Source: Engraulis encrasicolus (lineage: Eukaryota > Chordata > Actinopteri > Clupeiformes > Engraulidae). Taken from it: 64,000 nt of DNA. Shown piece by piece: positions 30,901 to 42,739 of this stretch (position 1 is its first letter; each line of letters starts with the position of its first letter). Below the pieces are notes generated by a model. The model did no database searches. It was not told where the DNA came from and was given only the letters and a program-made list of their open reading frames with translations. The position numbers and the translations under genes were made by a program. The stretch lies in contig NC_085876.1 of the NCBI RefSeq assembly GCF_034702125.1, positions 5,811,364 through 5,875,363 of the forward strand, in the 5' to 3' direction.

Positions 30901-33198
30901 CAGAAGGCTCCCCCAATCGGCGGCAGTGGTGGTAGCGGCAGTGAAAAAACTGGCAAGGCGGGGGAGGCGGAGGGCCGCAACCAGCAGGTGCAGAACCTCA
31001 TCAAGAGCCTCCCCAAGCTGCTGCCACGCGGCTCCCTCCCCGTCCCTGTACCCGACAACAAGTCTCCGCTCTCCTTGCACCACCCGTCCTCCGCCACCTT
31101 GCTGGCGTCCAAGGACTCTGCCTCGGCAGGTGGGTTTGCTGAGAATATATTTAGAACAGGCGTGTTCAAAATAAGGGATAAGTGGGACTGATTCACCAGG
31201 GCCCCACACATCAGGGTTCCCAATCCAGAGAGGGAGTCAGATTTTTGTTTTTACATTAACATTGTGTAATTGGGGGTAGAGCCTGGAATAGAGCCTGGAA
31301 TTTGGTGCTACGCCCCTGATTATTTGCTAGACTGGATGTTTTAGAATAGGTGGTGACAAAACAATAAAAATTATGTCTGTATGTCTATTATGTCTGTAAA
31401 CTCTTATACTTCGAAAATGAACACATTGAGGGGGTTGGAACCAGAGGGGCGTATAGTGCCATTTGACATTTTACATTAGAGGCAAAACAAAAATATTGAT
31501 CGTATCGATAGTAATCTTAAAGGGACACTGTGCAGGAAATGGTCAAAAAAGGTACTGCAACTATGCTGCTCATTGAAACTGGGCTGCATAATGCCAAATT
31601 TGATCTTTACATTAAAGTTTACTAAGTAATAAACAAATATTTTCTAGTATGATCTAAGTAGAGTCATTTTTGCAGCTAAAAATGGCTATATTTGGAAATT
31701 CAAAATGGCGGATCATGGAGAAGATCCCCCTTTTCATGTATGAAAAGTGCAATTTTTCCAGTCATAATGAATACTTTGAATTTGATGGTGGTGGTAAGTA
31801 TTCAAGAAAAAGGTAACATTAGAGAATGGGTAGCATGAATTCTGGAAATAAACAACTAAAAATCTCACACAGTGTCCCTTTAAATCTTGTAAAATCTGAA
31901 GAATACTATCCAAAATAGACAGGATACGCCTTTTGAGCACCAAACATTTCTAACGTTTTGAAAAGATACATGTTGGAGACACCCTGTACGTACGTATATG
32001 GCATGAATTTGACTTGTCTCTTTCTCTTCCTTCATGGGGGGCAGCAGGGTCATCTCCGCACCTGCTGCCCACCGTCACAGTGACGACTCTTCCACAGCAG
32101 AAGGGGGCGTCCTTCCCCCTCATGATCCTGCCCTCTACCATGAGTCTGGCGTACGGTGGCGGCAGCGGAGAGCGTGACAAGCCCACCACCACCACGGCAG
32201 CTGTGACAATGGCCACGTCCTCAGCCGCACCCACCCCGGTGGTCCAGAGGGCGCGTGGCAGCAGCCAAGCGGGCACCAAGCGCCCCGCTGCCTCCTCCTC
32301 CTCCGATCACCCGCCGGGTGGTGTCGCCGGCACGGACGCGCCTCCCAAGCGCAAGAGGGGCCGACCCAGGAAGCCACGACCAGAAGATGCTATTGCCCAG
32401 CAACCTCCGCAGCAGCAGCCAATCATTTCCTCTCCTCCTCCTCTTGCACAGCTGTCTCACCCGCTTCCGACTCCGGGCAGCTTGCCGCTGGGTCAGGCCA
32501 CGGGCGGGGTGATTCACAAGGGACCGGCATCCTCCTCCTCTTCGTCCACCTTCTCCGCCACGCCGTCCTCCTCCTCCTCCTCCTCTTCTCATGTGGTGGA
32601 GATTGTCATCCAGGACCATCATCTGCAGCTAGCCTCCTCCTCCTCCTCCTCCTCCCTCCATGACGCTGCTGTCACAGCTGCCGCAGTGGTGGGGGGCACT
32701 GCCCAAGACCAGCGGACGGGCGTGGTGGTGCAGTGCCAGCCAGCAGTAGTACCCGAGGCGCGCCCGCTTCTGGTGCGCCCAGTTTTGGTGAGCACCAGCA
32801 CAGCTGCCTCCGTATCCACCTCAGCCTCAGTAACTCCGGCTCGCTCCATGGTGATCCAGAGAGCACCGGGAGGTCACCTGCCCCCTGTCCAACCCCCGCC
32901 TCCTCCACCCCCTCCTCCTGCTCATCATCATCTTCCTCTCTCTCCTGCTCTTCTTCCTTCGCCACCACCTGCCAAGAACCGCCCACCCATCTCGGTCTCT
33001 GTCTCGGTCTCGGACCTCGTGCCTCCGTCCCTGCCTCCAGCAACCATGAAAGAGGACGAAGAGCAAGTGGAGATCACCCTCACGCCTGTGGAGACGTCAT
33101 CATCATGGCCGGTGGTCCCTGCAGAGTCCTCCTCTGCATCTCCAGGTGCTGCTGGAAGCCAGTCGCAGGGGGACAGGTCCCAAAGTGACGACCCCTAG
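529..33198 (+). CDS. rfx5: Regulatory factor X 5 (RFX5), MHC class II transcription factor; 10 coding exons
   Basis: Exons join as 529-653, 2174-2207, 2401-2483, 21623-21739, 23094-23210, 23735-23813, 24505-24703, 24982-25070, 30877-31129 and 32048-33198. All phases match and give 748 residues plus TAG. Seen: an N-terminal Leu-rich [11 protein letters not shown] segment (about residues 63-73), a winged-helix RFX domain (about 85-168, with [20 protein letters not shown] and [13 protein letters not shown]), a helical region after it ([20 protein letters not shown]), an AT-hook-like KRKRGRPRK (about 467-475), then Ser- and Pro-rich low complexity. Known of the family: RFX5 with RFXAP and RFXANK binds the X box of MHC class II promoters in the nucleus and recruits CIITA. 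The N-terminal segment and the AT-hook match RFX5 rather than RFX1-4, 6 or 7. The length is close to mammalian RFX5, with a different, more repetitive tail. The start is the ATG in context CCCATGG. Introns 3 and 8 carry genes on the opposite strand. RFX7 is the only close alternative, and the N-terminus argues against it. Confidence 0.95.
654..2173 (+). other. rfx5 intron 1 with CA-rich repeat and dispersed-repeat fragment
   Basis: It holds a CA-rich stretch (664-702), a segment (719-780) whose reverse complement recurs in part at about 56520-56580, a partial copy of coding exon 1 (847-900), and at about 1797-2010 a fragment of a dispersed repeat with the phrases GATCTGGATCACC and CAAACAAACAAACAGACAAACAGG. 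No gene is seen. Confidence 0.5.
847..900 (+). pseudogene. Partial duplicate of rfx5 coding exon 1
   Basis: The 54 bases align with 601-653 at roughly three of four positions, starting GAGGGAGACA in both, and would encode [15 protein letters not shown] instead of [15 protein letters not shown]. No acceptor or GT donor flanks the copy, so it is probably an unused relic of a local duplication. Confidence 0.6.
2174..2207 (+). CDS. rfx5: rfx5 coding exon 2 (34-nt micro-exon)
   Basis: A very short exon follows TTTCTCTCCACAG and precedes GTGAGTG. It completes a Ser codon and encodes [11 protein letters not shown], which continues the RFX5 N-terminal helix. It ends in phase 0. At 34 nt it is too short for ORF detection, but the family match on both sides supports it. 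Confidence 0.85.
2401..2483 (+). CDS. rfx5: rfx5 coding exon 3 (Leu-rich dimerisation segment)
   Basis: It starts after TGTTCTTCAG and encodes [20 protein letters not shown], the most conserved part of the RFX5 N-terminus. In human RFX5 this Leu-rich region is involved in self-association. It ends in phase 2 before GTCAGA, a weak donor. The following intron is 19.1 kb. Confidence 0.88.
2965..3446. mobile_element. hAT-like miniature inverted-repeat element (8-bp TSD)
   Basis: Terminal inverted repeats CATAGAGGTAGAAAATAACAC... and its complement bound a 482-bp element. It is flanked by a perfect 8-bp direct repeat AGCTGAAA (2957-2964 and 3447-3454). The outer arms also pair further inward. There is no coding capacity. 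The 8-bp duplication fits hAT-type mobilisation. A diverged partial relative lies at about 52670-52900. Confidence 0.85.
5149..5904 (-). pseudogene. Conserved ORF of the palindromic element, with one in-frame stop
   Basis: On the minus strand, frame runs from 5904 in the central spacer into the left arm. The spacer part reads [20 protein letters not shown] and [18 protein letters not shown], then a TAA at 5698-5700, then the same frame continues to 5149 ([10 protein letters not shown] ... [18 protein letters not shown] ... [18 protein letters not shown]). I recognise this only as the type of unassigned ORF often linked to repeats in animal genomes. It looks like the C-terminal part of a larger element protein. 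Function is unknown. Confidence 0.6.
5987..6457 (+). pseudogene. Inverted copy of the palindromic-element ORF
   Basis: 156 codons, almost identical to the ORF at 5149-5619 on the other strand (a handful of substitutions, for example IPGTQ for IAGTQ). Because the copy is inverted, the upstream spacer part of the protein is missing here. It is a by-product of the palindrome and no promoter is seen. Confidence 0.6.
7314..7652. mobile_element. hAT-like miniature element at the helicase 3' end
   Basis: Ends TAGGGATG... and ...CATCCCTA bound a 339-bp element flanked by CTCCCAAG (7306-7313) and CTCCCAAT (7653-7660), an 8-bp duplication with one mismatch. It lies 13 bp beyond the helicase stop codon, so the helicase 3' UTR must contain it or end inside it. 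Confidence 0.75.
7666..10513 (-). CDS. RecQ-like superfamily 2 DNA helicase, 3 exons, intact
   Basis: Exons on the minus strand are 10513-10038, 9726-9647 and 8840-7666. Phases match and give 576 residues ending in TAG. Seen, in RecQ order: Walker A PNGFGKN (51-57), [12 protein letters not shown] (motif Ia), VVDEAH (149-154), ALTASA (motif III), [10 protein letters not shown] (motif V), QQVGRAGRN (motif VI), then a Cys-rich RecQ-C-terminal zinc patch ([11 protein letters not shown]). Known: RecQ enzymes unwind DNA 3'-5' using ATP in the nucleus. Odd: Walker A has Asn where Ser/Thr normally binds Mg, and the usual GMGID is GMGMG. There is no exonuclease or HRDC domain. It sits antisense inside rfx5 intron 3 and between mobile elements. 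It may be a fish-specific amplified helicase or cargo of a transposon rather than a RECQL/BLM/WRN orthologue. Confidence 0.85.
9057..9222. mobile_element. hAT-like miniature element in a helicase intron
   Basis: Ends CAGGGTGCGATTTGT and ACAAATCACACCCTA bound 166 bp, flanked by a perfect 8-bp repeat CCTATGAC (9049-9056 and 9223-9230). It lies within the 806-bp second intron of the helicase gene. Just upstream (about 8940-9047) is another ATCGAT-rich repeat fragment. Confidence 0.8.
11082..11306 (-). repeat. 3' LTR of the Gypsy element
   Basis: 225 bp, near-identical to 15851-16075. It contains TTTAATAAAAC near the end and GTGGCTTATATACC, whose complement is a TATA-like GGTATATAAGCC on the minus strand. 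Confidence 0.9.
11724..15803 (-). CDS. Gypsy gag-pol polyprotein, intact 1359 codons
   Basis: A single frame with no stop. In order: gag with two zinc knuckles (second [14 protein letters not shown], near residue 320); aspartic protease [11 protein letters not shown] (about 372); reverse transcriptase with [13 protein letters not shown] and the HVDD active site (about 520-690); RNase [16 protein letters not shown] (about 795); integrase with a zinc-binding HHCC region and the DDE core ([22 protein letters not shown]; about 1000-1200). It copies the element RNA and inserts the cDNA. gag and pol are fused without a frameshift. All main catalytic motifs look present, so the copy may be active. 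It is not a cellular gene. Confidence 0.95.
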   Translation of the reverse strand: MTGGSSSRRRRRRHQARMSERDQPQANVEAPTVHEDANVTDQHVANVPERQEVANAPSGQGQAIPSATFTIKPPEPFDFSKPHEWEKWIRRFERFRLASNLNNSSEANQVNTLVYCMGDEADDVLRGLVLTQQQRLQYGAVKAGFDGYFVPKKNVIYERAKFNQRVQQPSESVDAFITALYALAESCNYGQLHDELLRDRLVVGIRDTALSQKMQLDSQLTLTKAITMARQSEEVRRQQTDLRGETGAAGKVAVDALHRSKGKPRNSTQFKAKGQTQGHAKTRTSTHTATAHKACHKCGKAPSHPAVQCPARNDECHSCGKRGHYGKVCRLASTVNELAEDTDGLFLGEVSSGEDPWMAEIGLQGSKVTFKIDTGADVTAIPETVYKSVMPGAKDIKAAMKQLYGPGGAKLNVLGSVTETLTYKDRSITERIYIVRDLHVGLLSRPASVRLKLVARMDMIDRETVRTTYPKLCDGLGLVQKPYTIKLKPDAKPFSLKVPRRVPLPLMGKVKRELERMESLGVISRIEAPTEWCCGMVVAPKKNNEVRICVDMSPVNESVCREKFILPSVEHTLGMLTGAKYFSKLDANMGFWQIPLSKDSALFTTFITPFGRYHFNRLPFGISSASEHFQNRMTSEVTAGLEGVVCHVDDILIWGDTKEQHDSRVHAVLERAEKAGVTLNMAKCEFGREEVKFLGHIISAEGVKPDPDKTKAVQDMREPTNISELRSFLGMVNQLGKFIPNLSEKDKPLRALLSKKNMWCWGHDQQRAFRNLKHELSSAPVLQLYDPNSPLKISADASSYGLGAVLLQKKAETWLPVAYASRSLTDTEQRYAQLEKEALALTWACERFSDFILGVHFELETDHKPLVSLLGGQALDALPPRIQRFRMRLMRYSYTIFHTLGKSLTSADTLSRAPLTNAVTSSDKDLMEDTNIYVEVVMEHLPTSDRYLTELREQLQGDSVCAQVMKYCVEGWPDRNQLQGPAKHYWHERAFLTVQNGLLLKGTRLVIPATMRDTVLDKIHEGHQGIVKCRERATQAVWWPGLSNQIRELVHKCRECIKERANPKEPLMPTQLPDRPWQKVGADLFMLNDKTYLLVVDYFSRYVEIAQLSHTRSANVITHLKSMFARHGIAETLISDNGPQFSGHEMKAFASDYCFEHVTSSPKYPQSNGEAERAVQTVKGLLKKADDPYRALLAYRATPLSNGYSPAELLMGRRLRTTLPVLPERLQPALPDLRDLRRKEREKRRADAQRYNSRHRTRDLGKLSPGDDVWITDTAEPGQVTSAHNTPRSYLVAGPQGTLRRNRAHLIPMPEQGSKSEQQPRKVDRGEETPSTVTPTVSSPHITRTRSGREIKKPDRLDL
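15851..16075 (-). repeat. 5' LTR of the Gypsy element
   Basis: 225 bp. On the minus strand it carries GGTATATAAGCC, a likely TATA box for the element's transcript, followed downstream by TTTTATTAAACC near the LTR end. It directly precedes the primer-binding site. Confidence 0.9.
16600..17542 (-). pseudogene. THAP zinc-finger domain remnant, split and frameshifted
   Basis: On the minus strand the THAP start (VKQCVAGG, then GISLHKFPS) lies at about 17300-17390. A different frame then gives [11 protein letters not shown] (about 17205-17240). After the insertion at 16857-17199 the frame resumes with [14 protein letters not shown] and LKRMLL.QAVPT (about 16720-16850). C2CH-type THAP domains end in AVPTIF-like motifs. 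THAP domains bind DNA at transposon ends or in domesticated regulators. A frameshift near 17290 and the insertion make it non-functional. Confidence 0.7.
16857..17199. mobile_element. 343-bp inverted-repeat element inserted in the THAP exon
   Basis: It begins TGTGGCAGCTTTTGTGATAT and ends with the complement, about 37 bp of near-perfect terminal repeat, flanked by CCGG on both sides (16853-16856 and 17200-17203). Removing it brings the two halves of the THAP coding frame together. Its superfamily is not identified. Confidence 0.75.
17647..18350. other. Repeat-derived intronic DNA
   Basis: No gene. At 18134-18341 a segment starts CAGGGGTTCTCAACC and ends with a weak inverted match (TTCAGAACTACTG), probably a decayed hAT miniature element next to the one at 18351. 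Confidence 0.4.
18351..18560. mobile_element. hAT-like miniature element
   Basis: Ends CAGTGTTTCCCAACC and GTTGGGAAACGCTG bound 210 bp. Flanks ATCTAATA and CTCTAATA share 7 of 8 bases, an 8-bp target duplication. Confidence 0.8.
19583..19722. repeat. Hairpin-type miniature element
   Basis: Two arms of about 60 bp (from CTTTCTCAATGCCC to GATTGGATACTC and back) are inverted copies around a loop of about 16 bp (TATGGTGACCTCCGCG). It would fold into a long hairpin as single strand or RNA. A clear target duplication is not seen. Confidence 0.75.
20444..20954. mobile_element. piggyBac-like miniature element with TTAA target site
   Basis: Ends CCCTATCCAGACTGGG and CCCAGTCTGGATAGGG are flanked on both sides by TTAA (20440-20443 and 20955-20958). 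The TTAA target and CCC start fit piggyBac. The 511 bp inside have no long ORF and include poly-G and poly-C runs next to the terminal repeats. Confidence 0.8.
21623..21739 (+). CDS. rfx5: rfx5 coding exon 4 (start of RFX DNA-binding domain)
   Basis: The acceptor is TGTGTGTCTGCAG after a GT-rich tract; the donor is GTGAGC. The exon encodes the first helices of the RFX domain ([20 protein letters not shown]). Its phases (2 in, 2 out) join exons 3 and 5 exactly. Confidence 0.93.
21896..21916. repeat. GATA microsatellite
   Basis: Five tandem copies of AGAT in rfx5 intron 4. Confidence 0.85.
22571..22622. repeat. AATC microsatellite
   Basis: About 12 copies of a 4-bp AATC unit with one TAAT interruption, in rfx5 intron 4. 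Confidence 0.85.
23094..23210 (+). CDS. rfx5: rfx5 coding exon 5 (RFX domain core)
   Basis: It follows TCTCCGTCTAG and encodes the recognition-helix part of the RFX winged helix ([20 protein letters not shown], then LGGRGQSK). It ends in phase 2 inside the Lys codon and is followed directly by ATATCCTTAC, a consensus U12-type 5' splice site. Confidence 0.93.
23211..23734 (+). other. U12-type AT-AC intron in the RFX domain
   Basis: The intron begins ATATCCTTAC and ends TGCTTCAC. Only AT-AC boundaries restore the conserved [13 protein letters not shown] reading frame; no GT-AG pair does. A branch-site match (GTCCTTATC, 23713-23721) lies about 15 nt before the 3' end, as expected for the minor spliceosome. 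Splicing of this RFX5 transcript should depend on U11/U12 and U4atac/U6atac. Confidence 0.9.
23735..23813 (+). CDS. rfx5: rfx5 coding exon 6 (end of RFX domain)
   Basis: It completes K, then [20 protein letters not shown] and DLKNDP, the C-terminal wing of the RFX domain. The 3' splice site is AC of the U12 intron; the donor is GTAAGAG. It ends in phase 0. Confidence 0.93.
24505..24703 (+). CDS. rfx5: rfx5 coding exon 7 (helical region after the DNA-binding domain)
   Basis: The acceptor is TTGTTTGCAG and the donor is GTATGT. The exon encodes [20 protein letters not shown] and [20 protein letters not shown], which matches the conserved segment after the RFX5 DNA-binding domain (CDWAERILKRSF in mammals). 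It ends in phase 1. Confidence 0.93.
24907..24974. repeat. CT microsatellite next to the exon 8 acceptor
   Basis: A pure CT repeat of about 68 bp, separated by seven bases (TTTTCCA..) from the AG of rfx5 exon 8. It acts as that exon's polypyrimidine tract. Confidence 0.9.
24982..25070 (+). CDS. rfx5: rfx5 coding exon 8
   Basis: A short exon encoding a basic, Pro-rich linker ([20 protein letters not shown]). Its acceptor follows almost directly on a pure CT dinucleotide repeat of about 68 bp (24907-24974), so the polypyrimidine tract is a microsatellite. The donor is GTAAAGT. It ends in phase 0. Confidence 0.85.
25071..26291 (+). other. rfx5 intron 8, proximal part
   Basis: No gene seen. It includes AT-rich DNA (26150-26240) and mixed repeat-like pieces near 25560-25680. 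It ends at the putative 3' end of the antisense Ig receptor gene. Confidence 0.4.
26292..26320 (-). terminator. Poly(A) signal and A-run after the Ig receptor gene
   Basis: On the minus strand AATAAATAAA (26311-26320) is followed about 12 bases later by eight A (26299-26292). This is the spacing of a cleavage site. The A-run could be the trace of a retrocopy tail. Confidence 0.5.
26376..27965 (-). CDS. Immunoglobulin-superfamily transmembrane receptor, single exon
   Basis: 529 codons without introns. Seen: signal peptide ([14 protein letters not shown], 1-22); four Ig-like segments (about 28-130, 131-245, 246-350, 351-455); a transmembrane helix ([19 protein letters not shown], about 463-481) followed by RRKR and a short Ser-rich tail. 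Domain 3 has LPCNVS...GEYVCAQ and domain 4 has LSCWYA...GTYTCRM. Domain 1 has Phe at both disulfide positions (KFPTS, EYFVGG). Many N-glycosylation sites (NVS, NIT, NGT, NQT) are present. The tail has no tyrosine, so no ITIM or ITAM. It probably acts at the cell surface in recognition; the ligand is unknown. Multi-Ig genes normally have one exon per domain, so a retrocopy origin is likely. It lies antisense in rfx5 intron 8. Confidence 0.85.
   Translation of the reverse strand: MGVQKIFPEFLLWFLIVGAECHQSTPPALPFESLVIAEVGKEAKFPTSLLEPAEMYILYKLSEDGKKLDLYITSTDPDGRYADQYKSQYQFRYDNGFILNAVNFSHSGEYFVGGWIGRNQTVEKKYNLVVCSAEERSLSAPIGGHLCGTDSGDPEPAVFHLYRDFIACTRSLWQDSQTQLVLDTGSTDTVDTLPEDLEGRLMVDVNSSSVTLKNLSEDDFCQFYWCLIWQRHQCQKAMITGLAYSRSAIYTRKGSWLTLPCNVSTTSQSQVYWKTTISSNITILSENVSLVTLNDTEQREKMYMLNGTQTGDFSLVIPSAQSTGEYVCAQHLHGKTYYKESYVTFFCSSNISTVVIYYTSNDPVTLSCWYARSPEGFHYQWLRQKPVHGEELLVDSINVITLPDNLKGRVNGTVPGFLIISKPTAEDHGTYTCRMILQDFCVDYTFRLVYNRCTDNLFYKVHALLIGCSLLLGLSGVISVCVRRKRAGDQASTGRQGRDTDMPRQQSSVSNDRGEGALPGDLEMDHLNV
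28031..28040 (-). promoter_or_regulatory. TATA box of the Ig receptor gene
   Basis: On the minus strand CTATAAAAAAG lies about 70 bp before the ATG at 27965, which leaves room for a short 5' UTR of about 40 bp. It suggests independent transcription. Confidence 0.6.
28236..28534. repeat. Diverged copy of the TTAA-flanked miniature repeat family
   Basis: It begins TTAAAGGTGTGGTATGTAAT and contains TTCCAGAATTCATGCTGCTCATTCAC, the reverse complement of sequence in 31521-31879. The far end resembles 57560-57616. Confidence 0.65.
28535..30107. other. rfx5 intron 8, no gene seen
   Basis: Mostly AT-rich single-copy-looking DNA with a short ATT run (28768-28784). No exon or element boundaries that I can support. 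Confidence 0.4.
30123..30474. mobile_element. Miniature inverted-repeat element with 15-bp flanking duplication
   Basis: Ends CCGTGCGATCACACCGC and GCGGTGTGATCGCAAGG are inverted matches. A 15-bp direct repeat TCAGAAATGAACTCT flanks it exactly (30108-30122 and 30475-30489). Inside are repeated GGCGTCAAAAG units. The duplication is longer than usual for DNA transposons. Confidence 0.75.
30821..30870. repeat. GT-rich tract before rfx5 exon 9
   Basis: An interrupted GT/GC repeat just upstream of the exon 9 acceptor. Confidence 0.7.
30877..31129 (+). CDS. rfx5: rfx5 coding exon 9
   Basis: It follows a GT-rich tract and CTCTCTACAG. It encodes a charged Gly-rich linker and [20 protein letters not shown], which resembles the RFX5 segment LQVNALVARLPLLLPRAP. 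It ends in phase 1 at GTGGGT. Confidence 0.88.
31521..31879. mobile_element. TTAA-flanked miniature element
   Basis: Ends AGGGACACTGTG and CACAGTGTCCCT, flanked by TTAA (31517-31520 and 31880-31883), 359 bp. It lies in rfx5 intron 9. The same family recurs at 57621-57984, with partial copies at 28236-28534, about 35525-35850 and about 56360-56640. Confidence 0.85.
32048..33198 (+). CDS. rfx5: rfx5 terminal coding exon (AT-hook, Ser/Pro-rich tail)
   Basis: The acceptor is a tandem GCAGCAG, so the exon may start at 32045 or 32048, adding or omitting one Ala codon in frame. It encodes [13 protein letters not shown], the AT-hook KRKRGRPRK, long Ser runs (32531-32670), a Pro run (about 32895-32925) and ends with TAG at 33196-33198. 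The repetitive TCC, CCT and GTG codons explain the many overlapping antisense ORFs, which are not genes. Confidence 0.9.
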
Positions 33199-34320
33199 CC
33201 CAGGTCCAGCCCCGTGACCAGACATAGACGTCCCGGGTTCAGAACGTCATGCTACGACATACTTGTTTGTTACAGCCCAATTCAACGAATCAGCTGGTCC
33301 TAATTACCATACCAATTACTTTGAGCCAGGCCGATGAGGTAACGTGTGGCTTCACCTGTGTTTGACCTCCCCTGTGACCAGAGGTGGATGTCCCAGGTTC
33401 AGACAGTACTAAATCCTCTTTTTTCCAGTGCATTCCCTCCTCCCGGCAACATGCGATTTTGCAACACAGGTGATTTTCACTATTTTGGCAACACAGGTGA
33501 TTCAGCAACACAGGTGGTTTCACTAGCTAATTAGCCAGTTTATTCACTGAGGGGATCAGCTGCTTCGGTGAATTATCTGTAATGAATATGTGGCAAGACT
33601 TTTTAACATTTTGAAGCTGGGATGTTGGCTTCTGAGGGTCAGTGTACACAGTCAATTCAGTGTACAGTCAATTTTAATACAGAATTAATTACACTTAAAG
33701 AGTCAGATTGAACACTTCTGGTTTGGTAAAGTAGATTTTGTTTGTGTTTAATTAACTCAGCGGTTTTTGGGTGGTGGTGGTGGTGGTGTAGTTTGTTGGT
33801 GGTGTCCCCAAATGCCAGACCACCATACCGCCACCTTCACCCCTGATATCGCCTGTACTACCAGACTGTTACATCCATCGAAAGCTATGCTGCACTGCTA
33901 ACTAAGAGTGTGTTTTGTCGTAGGCAAGACAAGTGATTAATGATCAGTGGTGTTGCGTAGCGTTCAATCACGACTGACTGCAACACGCACCTGAGGAAGG
34001 GTTTTAAACCCTGAGGGAGCGTTCTGCTAAACGCATTGCTATACTGTGATCTCCCCATCACGTTCGTATTCTATTCTATTCTATTCTATTCTATTCTATT
34101 CTATTCTTATTCTGTCCAATTGACCGCCTTTGTACTTCCATGCATAGGAATGGCGGAAGTCCCTAACTGGTGCCTTTGTAGTGATAAAAAAAATGAAAAG
34201 AAATTGAAAGAAATGGAACAAGGCAGCCAGCGGGATCGATGAAGCCAAAACGACTCAATAATAGAGACCACTCATCAACTCCATCTGTGCTTACACTCAG
34301 TATCTACAGAGGAAGTTATG
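33199..34320. other. rfx5 3' UTR and downstream flank
   Basis: Sequence after the rfx5 stop; the poly(A) site could not be placed with confidence. It contains an ATTCT repeat (34066-34107) preceded by a SINE-like phrase CACCTGAGGAAGGGTTTTAAACCC. Confidence 0.4.
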
Positions 34321-40350
<6,030 letters not shown>

Positions 40351-40354
40351 AGTT

Positions 40355-40409
40355 TCTCTCTCAATCTCTCTCTCTCTCTCTCTCTCTCAATCTCTCTCTC
40401 CCTCTCTCC

Positions 40410-40455
<46 letters not shown>
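40355..40455. repeat. CT microsatellite
   Basis: An interrupted CT repeat of about 100 bp next to the Tc1-like fragment. Confidence 0.9.
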
Positions 40456-40465
<10 letters not shown>

Positions 40466-40502
40466 CTCATTCTCTCTCCTATGAATAGGTGAATCAGCTC
40501 TA

Positions 40503-41113
40503 CAGTATATCACGAAAGTGAATACACCCCTCACAGTTTTTGCAGATTTTTGAGTATATCTTTTCATAGGAAAGCATTACAGAAATTCCACTTAGACACA
40601 ATGATTAGTGACCTTTTAACAACTTATTTAACCGCTTAAATTTCTTGTTCACTCAGAAAAAAAACAAAATACAGCCATTAATGTTTGAACATGTACTCAC
40701 AAAAGTGAGTACACCCCAGATGAAAATCCGGTAGAGAAGGGGCTGTGCTGGCTCGAATCGTCTCGAAATGAAACGAAATGAAAAGGGATGAAAAGGGAGG
40801 TCATCAGTGTGTGTTTCAACCTTTCTTTGCATTGAACTTTTACATTTTGAGTCTGCATCTGGCTTAAATAGATTGGTGTGAGATTTGAATGCAATCCTAT
40901 TGAGAATATCATGATCTGCTTCAGTAGTCACAGTGCATGTTGACATGCATGTTTCTTTTAGGTGCATTTCAGATTGGCAATGTTGACAGCATTCATGCAT
41001 CCCCAAACCATGTCAGTCCCACTACCATGCTTGGCTATTGAGAGGATACACTTTTTTGTAAAACTCACTTGTTTACCACCACACATGCTTAACACCATCT
41101 AAAGCAAATTTGT
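40503..41113. mobile_element. Fragment of a Tc1-like transposon (one end)
   Basis: It begins CAGTATATCACGAAAGTGAA and matches each arm of the palindrome at 61893-63195. A broken frame on the minus strand still shows a WFGDA-like trace of the Tc1 transposase (usual form MVWGC). The other end of the element is absent. Confidence 0.75.
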
Positions 41114-42739
41114 AAGAAGAGCCAATAGAACCACATCTCAAAGAAGAGCCGAAAATCCCATCACTAGGTGGAACTTCTGAGGTCCTCAGTTAGCACAACA
41201 CCATAAAAAGGGCTGACATGTCAAGCCGTGTTACCGTCAATGGTGTTACGCATCAGCTATGACAGTTGAGGAGGAGTATGTTTTTACCAATTTATCTCCA
41301 TATAGACAGACAAACAAACAAAATAATTTGTGTTCTAGGGAGATGGGTTTGTCTGCTCTGTTTTTTTCTCCTAAAAAAGTGCCGACTTGTTCCCCTGCAT
41401 TGTTTACCGTACACAGTTGAGTAACTCGGTTGACTGTTTTGAAAATGTTTTTGTGCTATTGATCCCTTATGTGTTGAAAAATCCTATGAACAGACAGTAG
41501 GGATTATCTCTGGAGAGGGAAGTCTTGTGTAAGGAGTGTGACTAAATTCAAATCAGACGTTACAGGGATTTATAATGAAAAATGTGTCTGTATCATAGTG
41601 AATCATAAAATCCCACTTATGAAGCTCAACCATCACATTTTCTATATCAGTTGCAGAGATTAATGACAACATTATTGCTAAGGACATAAGCACTTTCAAA
41701 CGTATGTTGTTTCAACTCTAGTATTTTTATATATGTTTGAAATGACATAGTATTTGTCCATAACACTGTTGACAAAATAATCAAGCAAAGGTTTGCTTTC
41801 ATTAGAGTATTTATCAAATGATTTAAGATTGAGCTTGGCATTTTGTTTGTTTGGAAACTTAAATATATACACTATGGAAACATCTAGGTCATTTATTTGA
41901 AAAAAAAATACTGATAATTGACATTTTGCGTTTGCCAAAAGCGCACTGGAAAGGTAGAATGACCCATATGTTGTATTTGGAACTATCTGTTTGGCTGCCA
42001 TTTTGACCAAATTCCCTGCAATGGTTAAATGAAACATCAGGTGCTCATTATCCAAAAGAACAAGCCTCGAGCTGACGTGAGAGGATGTCCTACTGAGACA
42101 GTTAGCCTAAATCAAATTAAAAATCATTTATAGATTGGGACAAGCCTTGAGATCAAAGATATATAAATCCATAAATCCTATATGGCAAGCAATGAACAAA
42201 CCAAACCTGAACTTTCAATTGTCAGCATATTCTATTATCTCGCAGCACATTGCCAAACATCATTTTTACAGGTTTACAAGTAGGTGCTGTTGCACATTAC
42301 TGAAACTGATCAAATTCTATTGCCCTAAGAGGAAGTAGCATAGTATAGAGTTAAGTTCGAGTCATCCAGATGATAAAAAGAAAAAAACGATAGTTTTTTA
42401 ATCAAACATCTACAATATTTTTGTAAATGAATAAAAATGCTCTGTTCAAAGGTTTGTAAAATCTTGACCATATTATTTGTTGATATTTTATGAAGCATTC
42501 ATTAAACTTAGTAAATAATAAAAAAAAAACATTTGTTAATGTTTGGTTCATCATTTGGTTAATTATGTAAGTCTTTATGTCTATGATTTTGCAACCATTA
42601 TGATAGTGTTACCAGTGGTTTAGCATGTGAATGCTAAGGATAGAACATAAAGAAAATCAGTCCTGAGTTACTAAGAAGATGAATGTTAAGTTATGGTACA
42701 TTGACTCCTGCTACGGCTGCGTCAAACTCAGTGATGTGC
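41114..42739. other. 3' flank of lectin gene 1
   Basis: AT-rich, no gene or element boundary recognised. I found no convincing poly(A) signal for lectin 1. Confidence 0.35.

Noticed and set aside
32135..33066. Several antisense and alternate-frame ORFs over the last rfx5 exon
   Set aside because: Low-complexity Ser/Pro coding DNA is GC-rich and open in all frames. The rfx5 frame is supported by motifs and splice phases.
40653..41006. ORF near the Tc1-like fragment, repeated at 62038-63050
   Set aside because: Transposon remnant in wrong or broken frames, not a gene.
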